This document shows, piece after piece, positions 33,968 to 42,942 of a stretch of DNA of 64,000 bases; within the stretch, counting starts at the first letter, position 1, and the number at the start of each line of letters is the position of its first letter. The DNA is from Lithodes maja. Lineage: Eukaryota > Arthropoda > Malacostraca > Decapoda > Lithodidae. Position numbers and translations under genes: made by a program. The notes below the pieces were generated by a model. That model worked only from the letters and a program-made list of their open reading frames with translations. It was not told where the DNA came from and did not search any database. Where the stretch lies: contig JBAKBP010004424.1 in NCBI GenBank assembly GCA_037953745.1, positions 1 through 64,000 on the forward strand, read 5' to 3'.

Positions 33968-34168
33968 ATGGTTGGGTGTGTGTTTGGCCGATCTGGGGTG
34001 GTGGTGGTGTTGGTGGTGGTTGGAGGAGGGGTGCTAGCCAATCAACCAGCCCCCACGCCTTCTCAACCCGTCGTTCTTGGTGGGTTGGTGTTCAAGAGGA
34101 TCGCCACCGAGGTCTGCCCGATCATGTCCACCCTGGCGATCTACACCGTGCCCACCATGGTCAGAGAT
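33968..34168 (+). CDS. Possible signal-peptide first exon or orphan coding fragment
   Basis: GC-rich island in AT-rich repeats. From ATG 33968 the frame reads MVGCVFGRSG then a hydrophobic VVVVLVVVGGGVLA stretch, looking like a secretory signal with cleavage after VLA, followed by NQPAPTPSQPVVLGG and a Cys-containing segment KRIATEVCPIMSTLAIYTVP. The frame runs into a TTAA MITE at 34178, so either a donor site (ATG/GTCAGA near 34160 is a weak candidate) ends an exon, or this is a broken gene. I do not recognise the protein, and the next exon is not visible in the window. The low-complexity Val-rich coding could also be chance GTG/GGT repeats. Confidence 0.3.
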
Positions 34169-34206
34169 TTGTGCTTATTAACCCATTCTGTACCGGTGCC
34201 GTTCTT

Positions 34207-34572
34207 TTAAGGGAAGGGACCTGCTTGTTTTTCTCTCCTTTTCTATCTTTCTCTGGCTTGTATCCATTCGGCCCCATTCAGCCTACTGGTTTAAGACGTT
34301 TATCCTCATCTAGGTGTCGATTTATTCCTGGCGAGCGGTATTGAGCCAGCATATTAAAAACATGTTTTTGAGAGCAGGTTAAATTTATAAATTTTTCGAT
34401 AGATAAATGTTTCTGGCGAAGCCGGATTTCTCCATACAATGCTGGCTCGCTATCGCTCGCCAGGAAGAAATCGACACCTGGATGGGGATAAACGTATTAA
34501 AACAGTTAGCTGAATGGGACCAAATGGATACAAGCCAGAGAAAGAGAGAGACAAAAAAGCAGGTCACCCCTC
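34207..34572. mobile_element. Family II foldback MITE, second copy
   Basis: Arms GTATCCATTCGGCCCCATTC...GAGCCAGCAT and ATGCTGGCTCGCTATCGCTC...ATGGATACAAGCCAG are inverted; the centre has TTTTTCGATAGATAAATG and GCGAAGCCGG. Confidence 0.8.
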
Positions 34573-34909
34573 TTAAGGGGAGATATCCACTTGAGTTTTT
34601 TTTTTTTTTTACTCCTTTCTCCCTCATGTTTAGCCCCATTGTTTTTCTAATTTTAAGACGTTCGCCCCATTATTTTGTCGATTTTAAAAAATTTCAACCC
34701 ATTTCTATCAATGTTAAGACCTTTCGGGCCATTTAGGTGTCGATTTTATCCTGGCGAGCGATAGCGAGCCTGTAATTTAAGAGGAACCGGCTTTCAGCCG
34801 GGAAATTTTTCTACCGAAAAATGTACAAATTTATCTTGAAAGGGGCTCAAGGGGGTGTAATCTTAAGCTTGAAGGATATCTAGGGACCAAACTAAAAACC
34901 TGCCCTTAA
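34573..34909 (-). repeat. Dispersed family I repeat, minus orientation
   Basis: Begins TTAAGGGGAGATATCC and ends CCTGCCCTTAA. Includes CTGGCGAGCGATAGCGAGCCT and a CCGGCTTTCAGCCGG hairpin, the reverse complement of the plus-strand copies. Confidence 0.8.
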
Positions 34910-34980
34910 CTTTATTCTGCCTACCATTGGCTGTATTTCTCAGTTTAAAAAGGGCCTCCAGCAGTTAACAGGCTTCCAAC

Positions 34981-35285
34981 TATCTCCCTTATCCCTACCA
35001 CAGATCCTTCTAAAACTTCACAAAATCCCTTATCCCTTATTACTACTATCTCCCTTATCCCTACCACAGATCCTTCTAAAACTTCACAAAATCCCTTATC
35101 CCTTATTACTACTATCTCCCTTATCCCTACCACAGATCCTTCTAAAACTTCACAAAATCCCTTATCCCTTATTACTACTATCTCCCTTATCCCTTCCACA
35201 GATCCTTCTAAAACTTCACAAAATCCCTTATCCCTTATTACTACTATCTCCCTTATCCCTACCACAGATCCTTTTAAAACTTCAC
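34981..35285 (+). repeat. 66-bp tandem repeat, about 4.5 copies
   Basis: Unit TATCTCCCTTATCCCTACCA plus CAGATCCTTCTAAAACTTCA and a CCCTTATCCCTTATTAC segment, nearly identical between copies. It is an internal expansion of the surrounding MITE (which normally has one ACCACAGATCCTTC block). Open in one minus frame, but not a gene. Confidence 0.92.
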
Positions 35286-35347
35286 AAAATCATCTAAATA
35301 TAGGTGGAATAAAATGTAAAAGACGTGGCCGGTACAGAAGGGGTTAA

Positions 35348-35528
35348 GAGGTGTTGGAGAGAGAGGAAGCTGTTGGAGTGGCTTTGTTATGTGTGTTTAG
35401 TCTGAAACGTCGTCAGGAAGTCCCCTGACTGGGTGCGAGCATGTGAAACATGCTAGGACGTACTACCACACCCACTAAATGTCCGCCGTGGCAGGGATTC
35501 GATACAAATTTATATATATTTTTTTTTT
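35348..35528 (+). repeat. Fragment of the 78-bp foldback unit and unassigned sequence
   Basis: 35348-35402 repeats GAGAGGAAGCTGTTGGAGTG from the large foldback element. The remainder (CCTGACTGGGTGCGAGCATG onward) is not recognised. Confidence 0.6.
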
Positions 35529-35742
35529 TTAATCCTTCTGTACCGGTGATGTACTTTTCATTATATTTTGGCAACTATTAGACGATTTTTTACAGCTTAA
35601 GAAGGACGTCTACTCATTAAAAAGCTACAGACCATCTCAATGTAGCCTTTTAACTACCATATATCTTTCCTAAGCTTCATCAAATCGTCTAAATGTAGCT
35701 GAAATATAATAATAAAGACGTAGTCGGTACAGAAGGGGTTAA
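35529..35742. mobile_element. piggyBac-like MITE (family III)
   Basis: TTAATCCTTCTGTACCGGTGATG at the left, GTCGGTACAGAAGGGGTTAA at the right. The body is imperfectly palindromic (ATTAGACGATTTTTTACAGC / CATCAAATCGTCTAAATG). 35743-35830 is the right end of a further, truncated relative. Confidence 0.8.
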
Positions 35743-35830
35743 TCAGTGTAGAGGTCCATTCTAAGCTGTTCAAAATCTTCTAAATTTAGCCTGAAGAGAA
35801 TATAAATAGCGTTATCACGTACCGAAAGCG

Positions 35831-36050
35831 TTAACCCGTACAGTACCGGTGACGTGCTCTTTATTATATTCTGGCAACTATTAGACGATTTTTATGCAGC
35901 TTAGGAAGGACGTCTACCCAGTAAAAGGCTACAGATTATCTCAATTGTATTCCTTTTTAGCTACCATATTATCCTTCCTAAGCTGCACAAAATCCTCTAA
36001 ATATAGCTAGAATAAAATATAGCACACGTCGCTGGCACTGAAAATATTAA
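35831..36050. mobile_element. piggyBac-like MITE (family III)
   Basis: TTAACCCGTACAGTACCGGTGACG at the left; the right end CGTCGCTGGCACTGAAAATATTAA is decayed. Same internal palindrome as its neighbour. Confidence 0.75.
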
Positions 36051-36251
36051 TTATCCTACACAAAACAAAAGAAGTTAGAAGAGTAATAAAAGTTTCCGTA
36101 CAATGTTATCCTTTAGAGGTGTATGAATAATATGCCTCTATCATATAAAAATGAAATTTAATATAGAATAATTAAAGTACAACCATATAATCATACCTAT
36201 TTTCCTTTTTTCTCCCTTAATATATTTGATTTTTTAAAGTTTACTTTGTTT

Positions 36252-36257
36252 TTTATT
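36252..36257 (-). terminator. Polyadenylation signal for the retropepsin-like gene
   Basis: AATAAA on the minus strand about 40 bases after the stop codon at 36296, in AT-rich sequence; consistent with a real transcript end, though AATAAA is frequent in such DNA. 36051-36251 is otherwise featureless. Confidence 0.5.
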
Positions 36258-36295
36258 AGTTTTTTTTTTTCCAAGACATTATTATATAAAATGTA

Positions 36296-37531
36296 TTATT
36301 CTAATTCATAAAGCGCTGTTACATAAGTGCGCTTTTTCCCAAAGAAATAAATCAAGCTTGCACCATAATCGACAAGGCACTTATACCGATTCAACATGTT
36401 TAAGCCCATCATAAGATCAAAACCAGGCTGGCATTCCCGCCTTGATACAGTTGCAGTCAGGTAAGCTCCCTGAAGTGAAAATATATTGACTGTATGAGGG
36501 ATGTTGTCCAGGTGAAGCCGCTTGCAGGTGGGCTTACTGATGTAGAACTGATGGGGCGCAATAGAAGACACCATGATGTAAAGACTTTTATGGCCGTACA
36601 ATGTGAAAGGAAACACCAGCATCCCTAACAAACCCTTTGATGACATTTTACGGATACTTCTCATAGGTCTAAATATTCCCCTTGGTTTGAAATAAACCAT
36701 CGGGGAAAGACATGAAAACGATTGAACTGCGTTCAGGTGAACTAAAGTCGGAATGCCTAGGATATTCCGAATTCTGGTCCTATCCCGCCCAAAATCTTGT
36801 TTTTGCACGATAAAATCGGCATAGAATTTTATCCCGTTGCTTAAATAAATCTCTATATTATTTACATGATTTATGGTGGTATATTTCACCCCTTCTGGCG
36901 TATGGACCTTTATTTGTTCAACGGTTGCTTCCATCTGGTCAACGCCTAACCTTTTAGCAGTTCGTGGGTCCATGACGTTCGCCGTTGTACCGGAATTTAG
37001 GCAAAACGTAACTGTTTTGCCATTGATCGTTGCTTTGAGATATCGACCATTGATAAGCTTAGCGGAGGGGTATTGTTCTAGTTTTGGCAGTGGGTTGCGA
37101 ATTCTTATCAGGCCGGGAGTCAAGCCGAAACTCAGCTCCAAATCGTTGTCTTCAGTGACAACCTCATTACCAATTTTGGATGCAATTCTGCTTTTATCAT
37201 TCCTAGTGCCTGCCCCGGTTGTGTTTTCCGCTTCGAACCTAGCCCTCTTTTTGACTGATTCGGCATCGTCCGTTCGGGGCCTCTTCTTATTTTGACCCTT
37301 CGTTTTTGCAGCTACAATTTGAGCTGCCGCCTGTGCCTCAATCCTAGGACATTTAGTAGCGGTCGCCATGGTGTCCTGAGACCTCGCCCGTTTCCTAGAT
37401 GATGTATTAGTGACGTTATCGGTATCATTGACTTTTGTCTCCCTGGCGGCCATCCTGGCAGCTTCTCTTGCTCGCTGCCTAGTAGCCATCACCATATCCC
37501 TTCCTTTCACTGACTTGCTTCGAGTTTGCAT
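36296..37531 (-). CDS. Intronless gene: basic protein with two catalytically dead retropepsin-like domains
   Basis: Frame of 411 codons from ATG 37531 (MQTRSKSVKG); an in-frame upstream ATG at 37639 would add 36 hydrophobic residues and is less likely. Residues 1-100 are Arg/Lys/Ala-rich with a bipartite nuclear-signal-like stretch (KKRPRT...KKRARF, 82-99). Residues about 160-275 have the retropepsin layout: a beta hairpin with GKTVTFCLNSGTTANVM, in which the catalytic Asp of D-S/T-G is Asn179, and later ILGIPTLVHL in the place of the usual ILG-D/N-L helix. Residues about 305-395 repeat the pattern (IMVSSIAPHQFYIS, then FDLMMGLNMLNRYKCLVDYG), again without Asp. No RT, integrase or LTR is nearby. 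This looks like a domesticated protease pair used for binding or dimerisation, but the function is unknown. Confidence 0.75.
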   Translation of the reverse strand: MQTRSKSVKGRDMVMATRQRAREAARMAARETKVNDTDNVTNTSSRKRARSQDTMATATKCPRIEAQAAAQIVAAKTKGQNKKRPRTDDAESVKKRARFEAENTTGAGTRNDKSRIASKIGNEVVTEDNDLELSFGLTPGLIRIRNPLPKLEQYPSAKLINGRYLKATINGKTVTFCLNSGTTANVMDPRTAKRLGVDQMEATVEQIKVHTPEGVKYTTINHVNNIEIYLSNGIKFYADFIVQKQDFGRDRTRIRNILGIPTLVHLNAVQSFSCLSPMVYFKPRGIFRPMRSIRKMSSKGLLGMLVFPFTLYGHKSLYIMVSSIAPHQFYISKPTCKRLHLDNIPHTVNIFSLQGAYLTATVSRRECQPGFDLMMGLNMLNRYKCLVDYGASLIYFFGKKRTYVTALYELE

Positions 37532-37639
37532 CCTATTTAACACTCGAATGCTGAATAGTGTACTAAAAATATGACTATATATGCTACTATAGTATTTAAA
37601 TATCACAGAAGTACGCAAAAATGCTGCTGAAGGTATCAA

Positions 37640-38337
37640 CTAACTTGTTACACTGTCTGACTGTTTGACATAAACTTACCAACTGCAGCACATCTTGTAT
37701 ACATCCGATAACTTATGTGCATTCTTCACGATTATAATAAATATTAACTTTAAAGTATGTTAATAAATCTTGTTGATACTAATTATCGAATAAAAGTTAA
37801 AATATACTACGATAACGTGAAGAAAAATAATATATAATAAGCAGACAAGTAATATTTATAATAGTTTACGCTGAGATATTCGTTTTCTCTAGTAACAACA
37901 TCGCCCGTGAATAAAGAAAACTAATTTTAATAATCAACTAAAGTAAAATATATTGCCTATTTTTAGCTTTGACCATAGTTCCCTTTAATTACTATGTAAT
38001 ATCGTTTATATCTAAGGACTTCTGCAACAATGTTCCCCTATGTGTTGGGGCTTGTACTGAAAGGTAAATAAAGAATAAATATGTATAAATTGTTTCCGCT
38101 TTTTGTAAACTGGCTGTTATGAAGCAGTATGATGATTGGCTGTTTATAGGGGTAAGGTAGATCTTCAAGAGAGTTCCGCGCTTGACCACATTTAATTAAT
38201 TTGAGATAGTAGGTTAGTTAGGAGGTATTTCTGGAGAGTAGGGGGGGGGGGGCGGCGATATTAAATTTGCCGCTAAAAATCTAGCAGGGGTTTGTCACGA
38301 TTTATGCGATTTTCTGATTTGGTTGGTAGCCTACACG
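37640..38337. other. AT-rich intergenic stretch
   Basis: 5' flank of the retropepsin-like gene. AT-rich, with a G-run and GGCGGCG near 38241-38260. No repeat family or reading frame is convincing; no clear TATA-initiator pair was found. Confidence 0.5.
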
Positions 38338-38770
38338 ACCATATTTTCAATGGCGATGGGCTGACCTATCAGAGTGAGACCTGAGCGATCTCTGCCATAC
38401 CCATAGCTTACTCTGACTGTTCCTTTTACTTATATATTTTCTAGATCTCAAGTGACGGCGTCTCTTCCGTGGATTGACCTCCCAATCTACCAAGATTGGA
38501 AGCTAAAGCGTCACATTATTCCTTTGCCCCTCAACTTTCTCTTCATAATTGCTGAGGGGCACAGGGCCCTGGGTGGGGCTTTGGTTTCCCGGGCGTATAC
38601 GCACCCTCTCAGCTCCCCGCCATGGAGTGGCTTTGGTCACCCAGGCTTTATTGTGGTCAGCAGGGAGGGTTCTGTGGGGGCGCTCGTTTATGGCCTTGGC
38701 CTTACTCGGGGCCTTGGGGCTGTTCGGCCAGGCAGCTTGGGGAACAACAACAACAACCATATTTTCAACT
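38338..38770 (+). mobile_element. SINE-like element sharing its 3' end with a LINE
   Basis: Flanked by ACCATATTTTCAA at 38338-38350 and again at about 38757-38769, a target-site duplication. The last 60 bp (GGGGCTGTTCGGCCAGGCAG, then AACAACAAC tail) matches the 3' end of the LINE at 40596-42103. The roughly 340-bp body does not resemble that LINE and has no clear tRNA promoter boxes. It may be a SINE or a 5'-modified LINE deletion derivative. Confidence 0.65.
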
Positions 38771-38784
38771 TTAGTACACTCATG

Positions 38785-39008
38785 TTAACCCTTTCAGTAC
38801 GGGCGATGTCTCTTTTTCTTTTTTCAATATAATCTAGCTACTATTAGAGGATTTGTATTAAGGTTTGGAAGGACCTCTAGGAATTTATAGGCTACAAACT
38901 AACTCAATTCTCCCTTGAAGTACCTCAGATTCAACGTAAACTGCATAAAATCGTCTAAACTTAGCTAGAATAGAATGAAAAGAATATTCCCTGGAGTGAA
39001 AAGTTTAA
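38785..39008. mobile_element. piggyBac-like MITE (family III)
   Basis: TTAACCCTTTCAGTACGGGCGATG at the left; right end CCCTGGAGTGAAAAGTTTAAA is decayed. Internal CTATTAGAGGATTTG and ATCGTCTAAACTTAGC match other copies. 39009-39164 has a partial related MITE (CAGAGATCCTTCCCAATCTG). Confidence 0.7.
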
Positions 39009-39164
39009 ATATATGACTGATTTTGGGCGACTTATTTTTTAGGAACGGTATTTGGAAGTCAGAGCGTTAATTGAGATAGGGTTTACCCATATTATTTCCA
39101 GAGATCCTTCCCAATCTGTATAATTGTGTTTAGTTCTAATATAGCTGGCGTGATAAGATTATTT

Positions 39165-39536
39165 ATGGGAGCCCACCTCGCTTTTTTTTCTCTCTCTCTC
39201 CCCCTCTCTTTTTGGCTTGTATCCACCCGGCCCCATTCAGCCTACTGTTTTAAGACGTTTACCCCCACCCAGGTGTCAATATTTTCCTGGCGAGCCAGCA
39301 TATATATACTTTTGTTTTGACAGCAAGCTAAATTGTACATTTTTCGATAGAAAAATTTCTCCGGCGAAGCCGGATATCTCCATACAATGCTGGCTCGCTA
39401 TCGCTCGCCGGGAAGAAATCAACACCTGGATGGGGATAAACGTCTTAAAACAGCTGAATGGGGCCGAATGGATACAAGTCAGGGAAAGAGAGAAAAGGAG
39501 AGAAGGATAAAAAAAAAAAACGGTGACCACCCTTAA
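39165..39536. mobile_element. Family II foldback MITE, third copy
   Basis: GTATCCACCCGGCCCCATTC to TGGCGAGCCAGCAT, inverted as ATGCTGGCTCGCTATCGCTC to CGAATGGATACAAGTCAGG. Centre: TTGTACATTTTTCGATAG and GGCGAAGCCGG. Confidence 0.8.
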
Positions 39537-39638
39537 ATTTATGCATGTTTTATCGTAGAGTGAAACAATTATTACTTTATTTTCATACATTTATTACCAC
39601 TTGATATTATGATAATTATACTATTAGACAGGGATACG

Positions 39639-40136
39639 TTAACCCATTCAGTACCAGTGCCGTCCTTTTAACTATTCTGGCTACTATTATACGATTTTAG
39701 TCAGTTTAAAAAGGGCCTCCAGCAATTAACAGGCTTCGAATGATCTCGCTGAACCCATTTTATTAACACAGATCCTTCTTAAACTGCACAAAATCTTCCA
39801 AATATATCTGGCTTGACATTATAAAGACCTCGCCGGTACAGAATGTAGGAATAGGTTTTTACACCATTCCCGAAAGAGGATTTATGGAGCTCCGATTTTA
39901 CTCTCGACCATCTTAACAATTTTACCAACACACCTAAACTTCGTCAGATGCTGAAATAGCCTCCCGAAAATATGCCCTGGCCGAGAATTGAACTCGGGAC
40001 CCTTGGGTTATGCGGCAAACACTCTGCCAGTTAGACCAAGAAAGATATCTCATTTGTCCTGGTCGGCTCAAGTTATTTCCACATCTGTTTCTGTTTAGGA
40101 TAACCTATTTTTACTGACTTTACAAGAAGGGGTTAA
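39639..40136. mobile_element. piggyBac-like MITE (family III) split by a SINE
   Basis: Left end TTAACCCATTCAGTACCAGTGCCG; body runs to CGCCGGTACAGAA at 39842, and the terminal GAAGGGGTTAA resumes at about 40126. Confidence 0.75.
39843..40125 (-). mobile_element. tRNA-derived SINE
   Basis: Minus strand carries an A-box-like TGGTCTAACTGGCAGAG (about 40030) and a B-box-like GAGTTCAATTC in a CCGAG/CTCGG arm (about 39983). Insertion between AGAA/AAGAA in the MITE suggests a short target duplication. The anticodon arm is poor, so it is not a tRNA gene. Confidence 0.6.
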
Positions 40137-40299
40137 AATTATTACACAAAGCTTTTTCCGTAAAGGCCTTTGATGCTCATCTAGTGAGTTGACACACTTT
40201 GTTTTATTGACTTACAAAAATTTAGTATAGATTCTTATTTCGACTGTCTGCGTAAAGGGCGAAGGAATGCGAAAGTGGTCCCTGACCTAAGAATTGGAA

Positions 40300-40390
40300 C
40301 TTGAAAGTTTTTTTCTGTCTCGAGTCGGTTACCCCCAGCTATGGGGTAGGTGCCGGAGTATATACATATTGTACATACATACATACGTAT
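40300..40390 (-). repeat. Dispersed repeat with (TATG)n tail
   Basis: CTCGAGTCGGTTACCCCCAG then ACATACATACATA. Related copies at about 47745, 50821 and 53926, each with a GGGGGT(A/G)GCC core and a four-base tail repeat; a SINE-like family. Confidence 0.6.
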
Positions 40391-40530
40391 CGTTTTAATA
40401 CTTTCGACACAATGCCGTAATTTCATGTTATTCTGGTTGCTATTAGAGGATTTTCTTGAGCTTACTACCTACCTCAAGGGCTCAAAGAGGTAAAAGCTGT
40501 CTCAAGAACCTTTCTGAATAACATAGGAAG

Positions 40531-42103
40531 CCTTTCTCAGGGACTCGGGGCTGTTCGGCCAGGCAGCTTAGGGAACAACAACAACAACAACAACACAACA
40601 TGGCTTTAGGCCACTGCACTCCACAAACACTCTTCTCACAGACCTTACACAAAGAGCTTTTGACGGCATCAACTCAGCTAGACCACCACACAGATCACTA
40701 TTAGCCACACTCGACATTAGTAAAGCCTTCGATGCCATCCCCCACCACAACCTAACAAACAAAATCTACAACACAAACATGCACAACAACACAAAAAGGT
40801 GGCTGGCCAACTTCCTAGCAGGCAGATGTGCACACGTATCTTTTGCCGGTCAGTCATCTAGAATCAGAAACTTTCCAAACGGAGTCCCACAAGGATCCGT
40901 CCTATCGCCCGCACTCTTCAATCTGTACATGCACCATATAACTACACCCAATACGCCCCAAATATACTTAGCCTCCTATGCAGATGACATAACACTCACA
41001 TGCACACACCATGACCCAAAAAGAGCAACAGATCTCCTTCAACCCTATCTCAACACACTACATGGCTGGTGCACTACGAACAGACTTAATCTAGCCCCAG
41101 CCAAATCCACCGCAACCCTGCTCACAAGCTAGACAGGAGAACTCGAATATATCCCTCAACTCACCATAAACAACACACCCCTAACACATACACACACACC
41201 CAAAATCCTAGGAGTAACATATGATACTCATATGACATTCAAACAGCACACCACAAACATTAAAAAGAAACTGACACCCAGACTTGACGCCCTCAGGTCA
41301 CTTGCTCACACAAAATTTGGACACAACAAAGAAACCACCACCACAGTATATAAACAATACATAAGATCAGTGATGGAATATGCAAGCCCAGCCTGGGCTT
41401 CTAACCTAGCTGAAACACATACCTTACAGACTATTCAAAACAAAGCCCTGAAGATCATTACAGGCTGCACAGCTACTGCACCCACAGATCACCTACATCA
41501 AGAAACCAAAATCCTCAAAGTCAAAGACCATCTGGACATGAGAGGCACTCAATTCTTGGCAGCAGCCTCCACGAACCAGGACCACCCACTAAACTACATG
41601 GCAACACACCCACAGACACCAAGAAATATCAAAACGACACCCAGCACACGGTATCACACACAATTACTGTCCTCTCTCCCTCCCTGCCCACCCCGAACCA
41701 ACTTCCAGAAGCACATCCATACTCATATCTCTCACCGATCCATCCACTCACTCACAGACAACACGCAGCTGCAAGCACGACCTCCCGAAATCCATCCTTC
41801 CGAATCCTCCCTTCCTCGCGAGGAACACCTGGCCAGGCTAAGATGCGGACACCATCCAGCTCTCCTAAGCTATCAGAAGAGACTGGATGACTCCGTTGTC
41901 GACACCTGCCCGGGATGTAACACAGCACCCCATACCATTAAACACATCATAGAAGACTGCATTTCACGCAACCACTTACGCCAACAACACAATCTACACT
42001 CAATGAGAGCTCTGTGGGAAAGCCCGATCGTGGCCATGGCCTTCCTCAGGGACTCGAGGCTGTTCGGCCAGGCAGCTTAGGGAACAACAACAACAACAAC
42101 AAC
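40531..42103 (+). mobile_element. 5'-truncated LINE insertion with (AAC)n tail and 11-bp target duplication
   Basis: Flanked by AACATAGGAAG at 40520-40530 and 42104-42114. The insert starts with a 65-bp copy of the LINE's own 3' end (CTCAGGGACTCGGGGCTGTT and AACAACAAC), followed from about 40596 by RT coding sequence and a second 3' end. This tail-then-body order suggests template jumping. Confidence 0.85.
40596..42080 (+). pseudogene. LINE reverse transcriptase C-terminal half, with one nonsense codon
   Basis: Open from CAA 40596 without its N-terminus. RT motifs are QHGFRPLHSTNTLL, LDISKAFDAIPH (contains the first catalytic Asp), NGVPQGSVLSPALFNLY and ASYADDITL (YADD). An amber stop at 41130 interrupts the frame, which resumes in phase with TPKILGVTYD and continues through the thumb and a C-terminal Cys-His cluster (CPGCNTAPHTIKHIIEDC) to the stop at 42080, just before the AAC tail. 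Domain order and the C-terminal zinc motif fit the I/jockey group of LINEs; endonuclease and ORF1 are missing. The insertion is dead as it stands. It is fairly young, since only one stop is seen over 1.5 kb. Confidence 0.88.
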
Positions 42104-42257
42104 AACATAGGAAGTCTTTCTTAAACTGCAGAAAATTGTCTAACTTTGGCCAGAATAAAGGTAAAAAAAGCTGTCATCGTGCTGAAGGGGTTAACTAATA
42201 TATTTACATACAGTATACCGATATATCATTTTTAGTTCGGGCAACTGCACATAAGAT

Positions 42258-42476
42258 GGGTAATAATCAACCCTTAGAAGATACTATTTATGTTCTGTAT
42301 TATGGCTATTATTTGATGATTGTATTCATACTAGGAAGGATGTATGGAAGTCAAAGGGATAATTGTGATAGTATTTCCCATTGTAATTTGCCACAGATCC
42401 TTCCTAAGCATTATTTAATCGTCTAATGATAGCCAGAATATCCTGTCAGAGTGTGTCATAATCTTTTAAGGGTTGA
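42258..42476. mobile_element. Decayed piggyBac-like MITE
   Basis: TCAACCCTTAGAAGAT at the left, ATCTTTTAAGGGTTGA at the right (about 14-bp inverted termini). Internal GATCCTTCCTAAGC and AATCGTCTAATGATAGCC match family III. Confidence 0.6.
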
Positions 42477-42606
42477 ATGTGAAAATAGACGAGTAAAAGA
42501 ATAAGTACTTTCGCCTATAAGAAATGTGGAAAGTGTCAAAGTCAGGTACATTTGTAAAGAGTCATACGTGTGAACATCAAAAGTGTTTAAGAATATAAAT
42601 GGAAGG

Positions 42607-42942
42607 TTACCCAGTGAGATATGTCCAATAAACGCAAGTAAACACCGAGACCGTAACAGGCACCACCACCAGACGGAACGCCAGCAAGAGTTTCTCAGCG
42701 GTGAAGACGACGGAGTAACGATTCTGGCCGGGGTACTTAGGATTCACGCGGACGATGTTCTTCTCGGATTGCAGGCACTCCACTAAGACGTGGACGATGA
42801 TGATGACGAAGAGCAAAATGGTGCAGGAGAAGAACCACACATCGATCATCTTGACGTAGGCGGTCTGCGGCAGCGAAGAGTTGGCTTGGCTGAAGAACGT
42901 GTACAGGACGAGTAGGGTTGTCAGGCTCACAACCAGACGAAC
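42607..42942 (-). CDS. Terminal exon: TM2, TM3, intracellular loop, TM4
   Basis: 336 bp including TAA; acceptor TTCAACACAG/GTTCGT. TM2 VSLTTLLVLYTFFSQ, then SSLPQTAYVKMIDVW, TM3 and a very short (about 30-residue) cytoplasmic loop, then TM4 ending TYLTG. The short loop is unusual compared with nicotinic subunits. Confidence 0.88.
   Translation of the reverse strand, partial: VRLVVSLTTLLVLYTFFSQANSSLPQTAYVKMIDVWFFSCTILLFVIIIVHVLVECLQSEKNIVRVNPKYPGQNRYSVVFTAEKLLLAFRLVVVPVTVSVFTCVYWTYLTG

Larger units (their letters stand above)
34178..35347. mobile_element. piggyBac-like MITE (family III) carrying nested repeats
   Basis: Left end TTAACCCATTCTGTACCGGTGCCG, right end complementary CGTGGCCGGTACAGAAGGGGTTAA. 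The body is split by a family II foldback MITE and a family I repeat (34207-34909), then continues with CTGCCTACCATTGGCTG and an expanded 66-bp repeat. Confidence 0.75.
40395..42194. mobile_element. piggyBac-like MITE interrupted by a LINE
   Basis: Left end TTAATACTTTCGACACAATGCCG, right end CATCGTGCTGAAGGGGTTAA. The MITE halves meet at the 11-bp duplicated site AACATAGGAAG. Confidence 0.7.

Noticed and set aside
34945..35265. 106-residue repetitive minus-strand frame
   Set aside because: Created by the 66-bp tandem repeat, whose length is a multiple of three; no start context or domain.
36873..37295. Plus-strand 140-residue frame
   Set aside because: Antisense shadow of the retropepsin-like gene; no domain seen.
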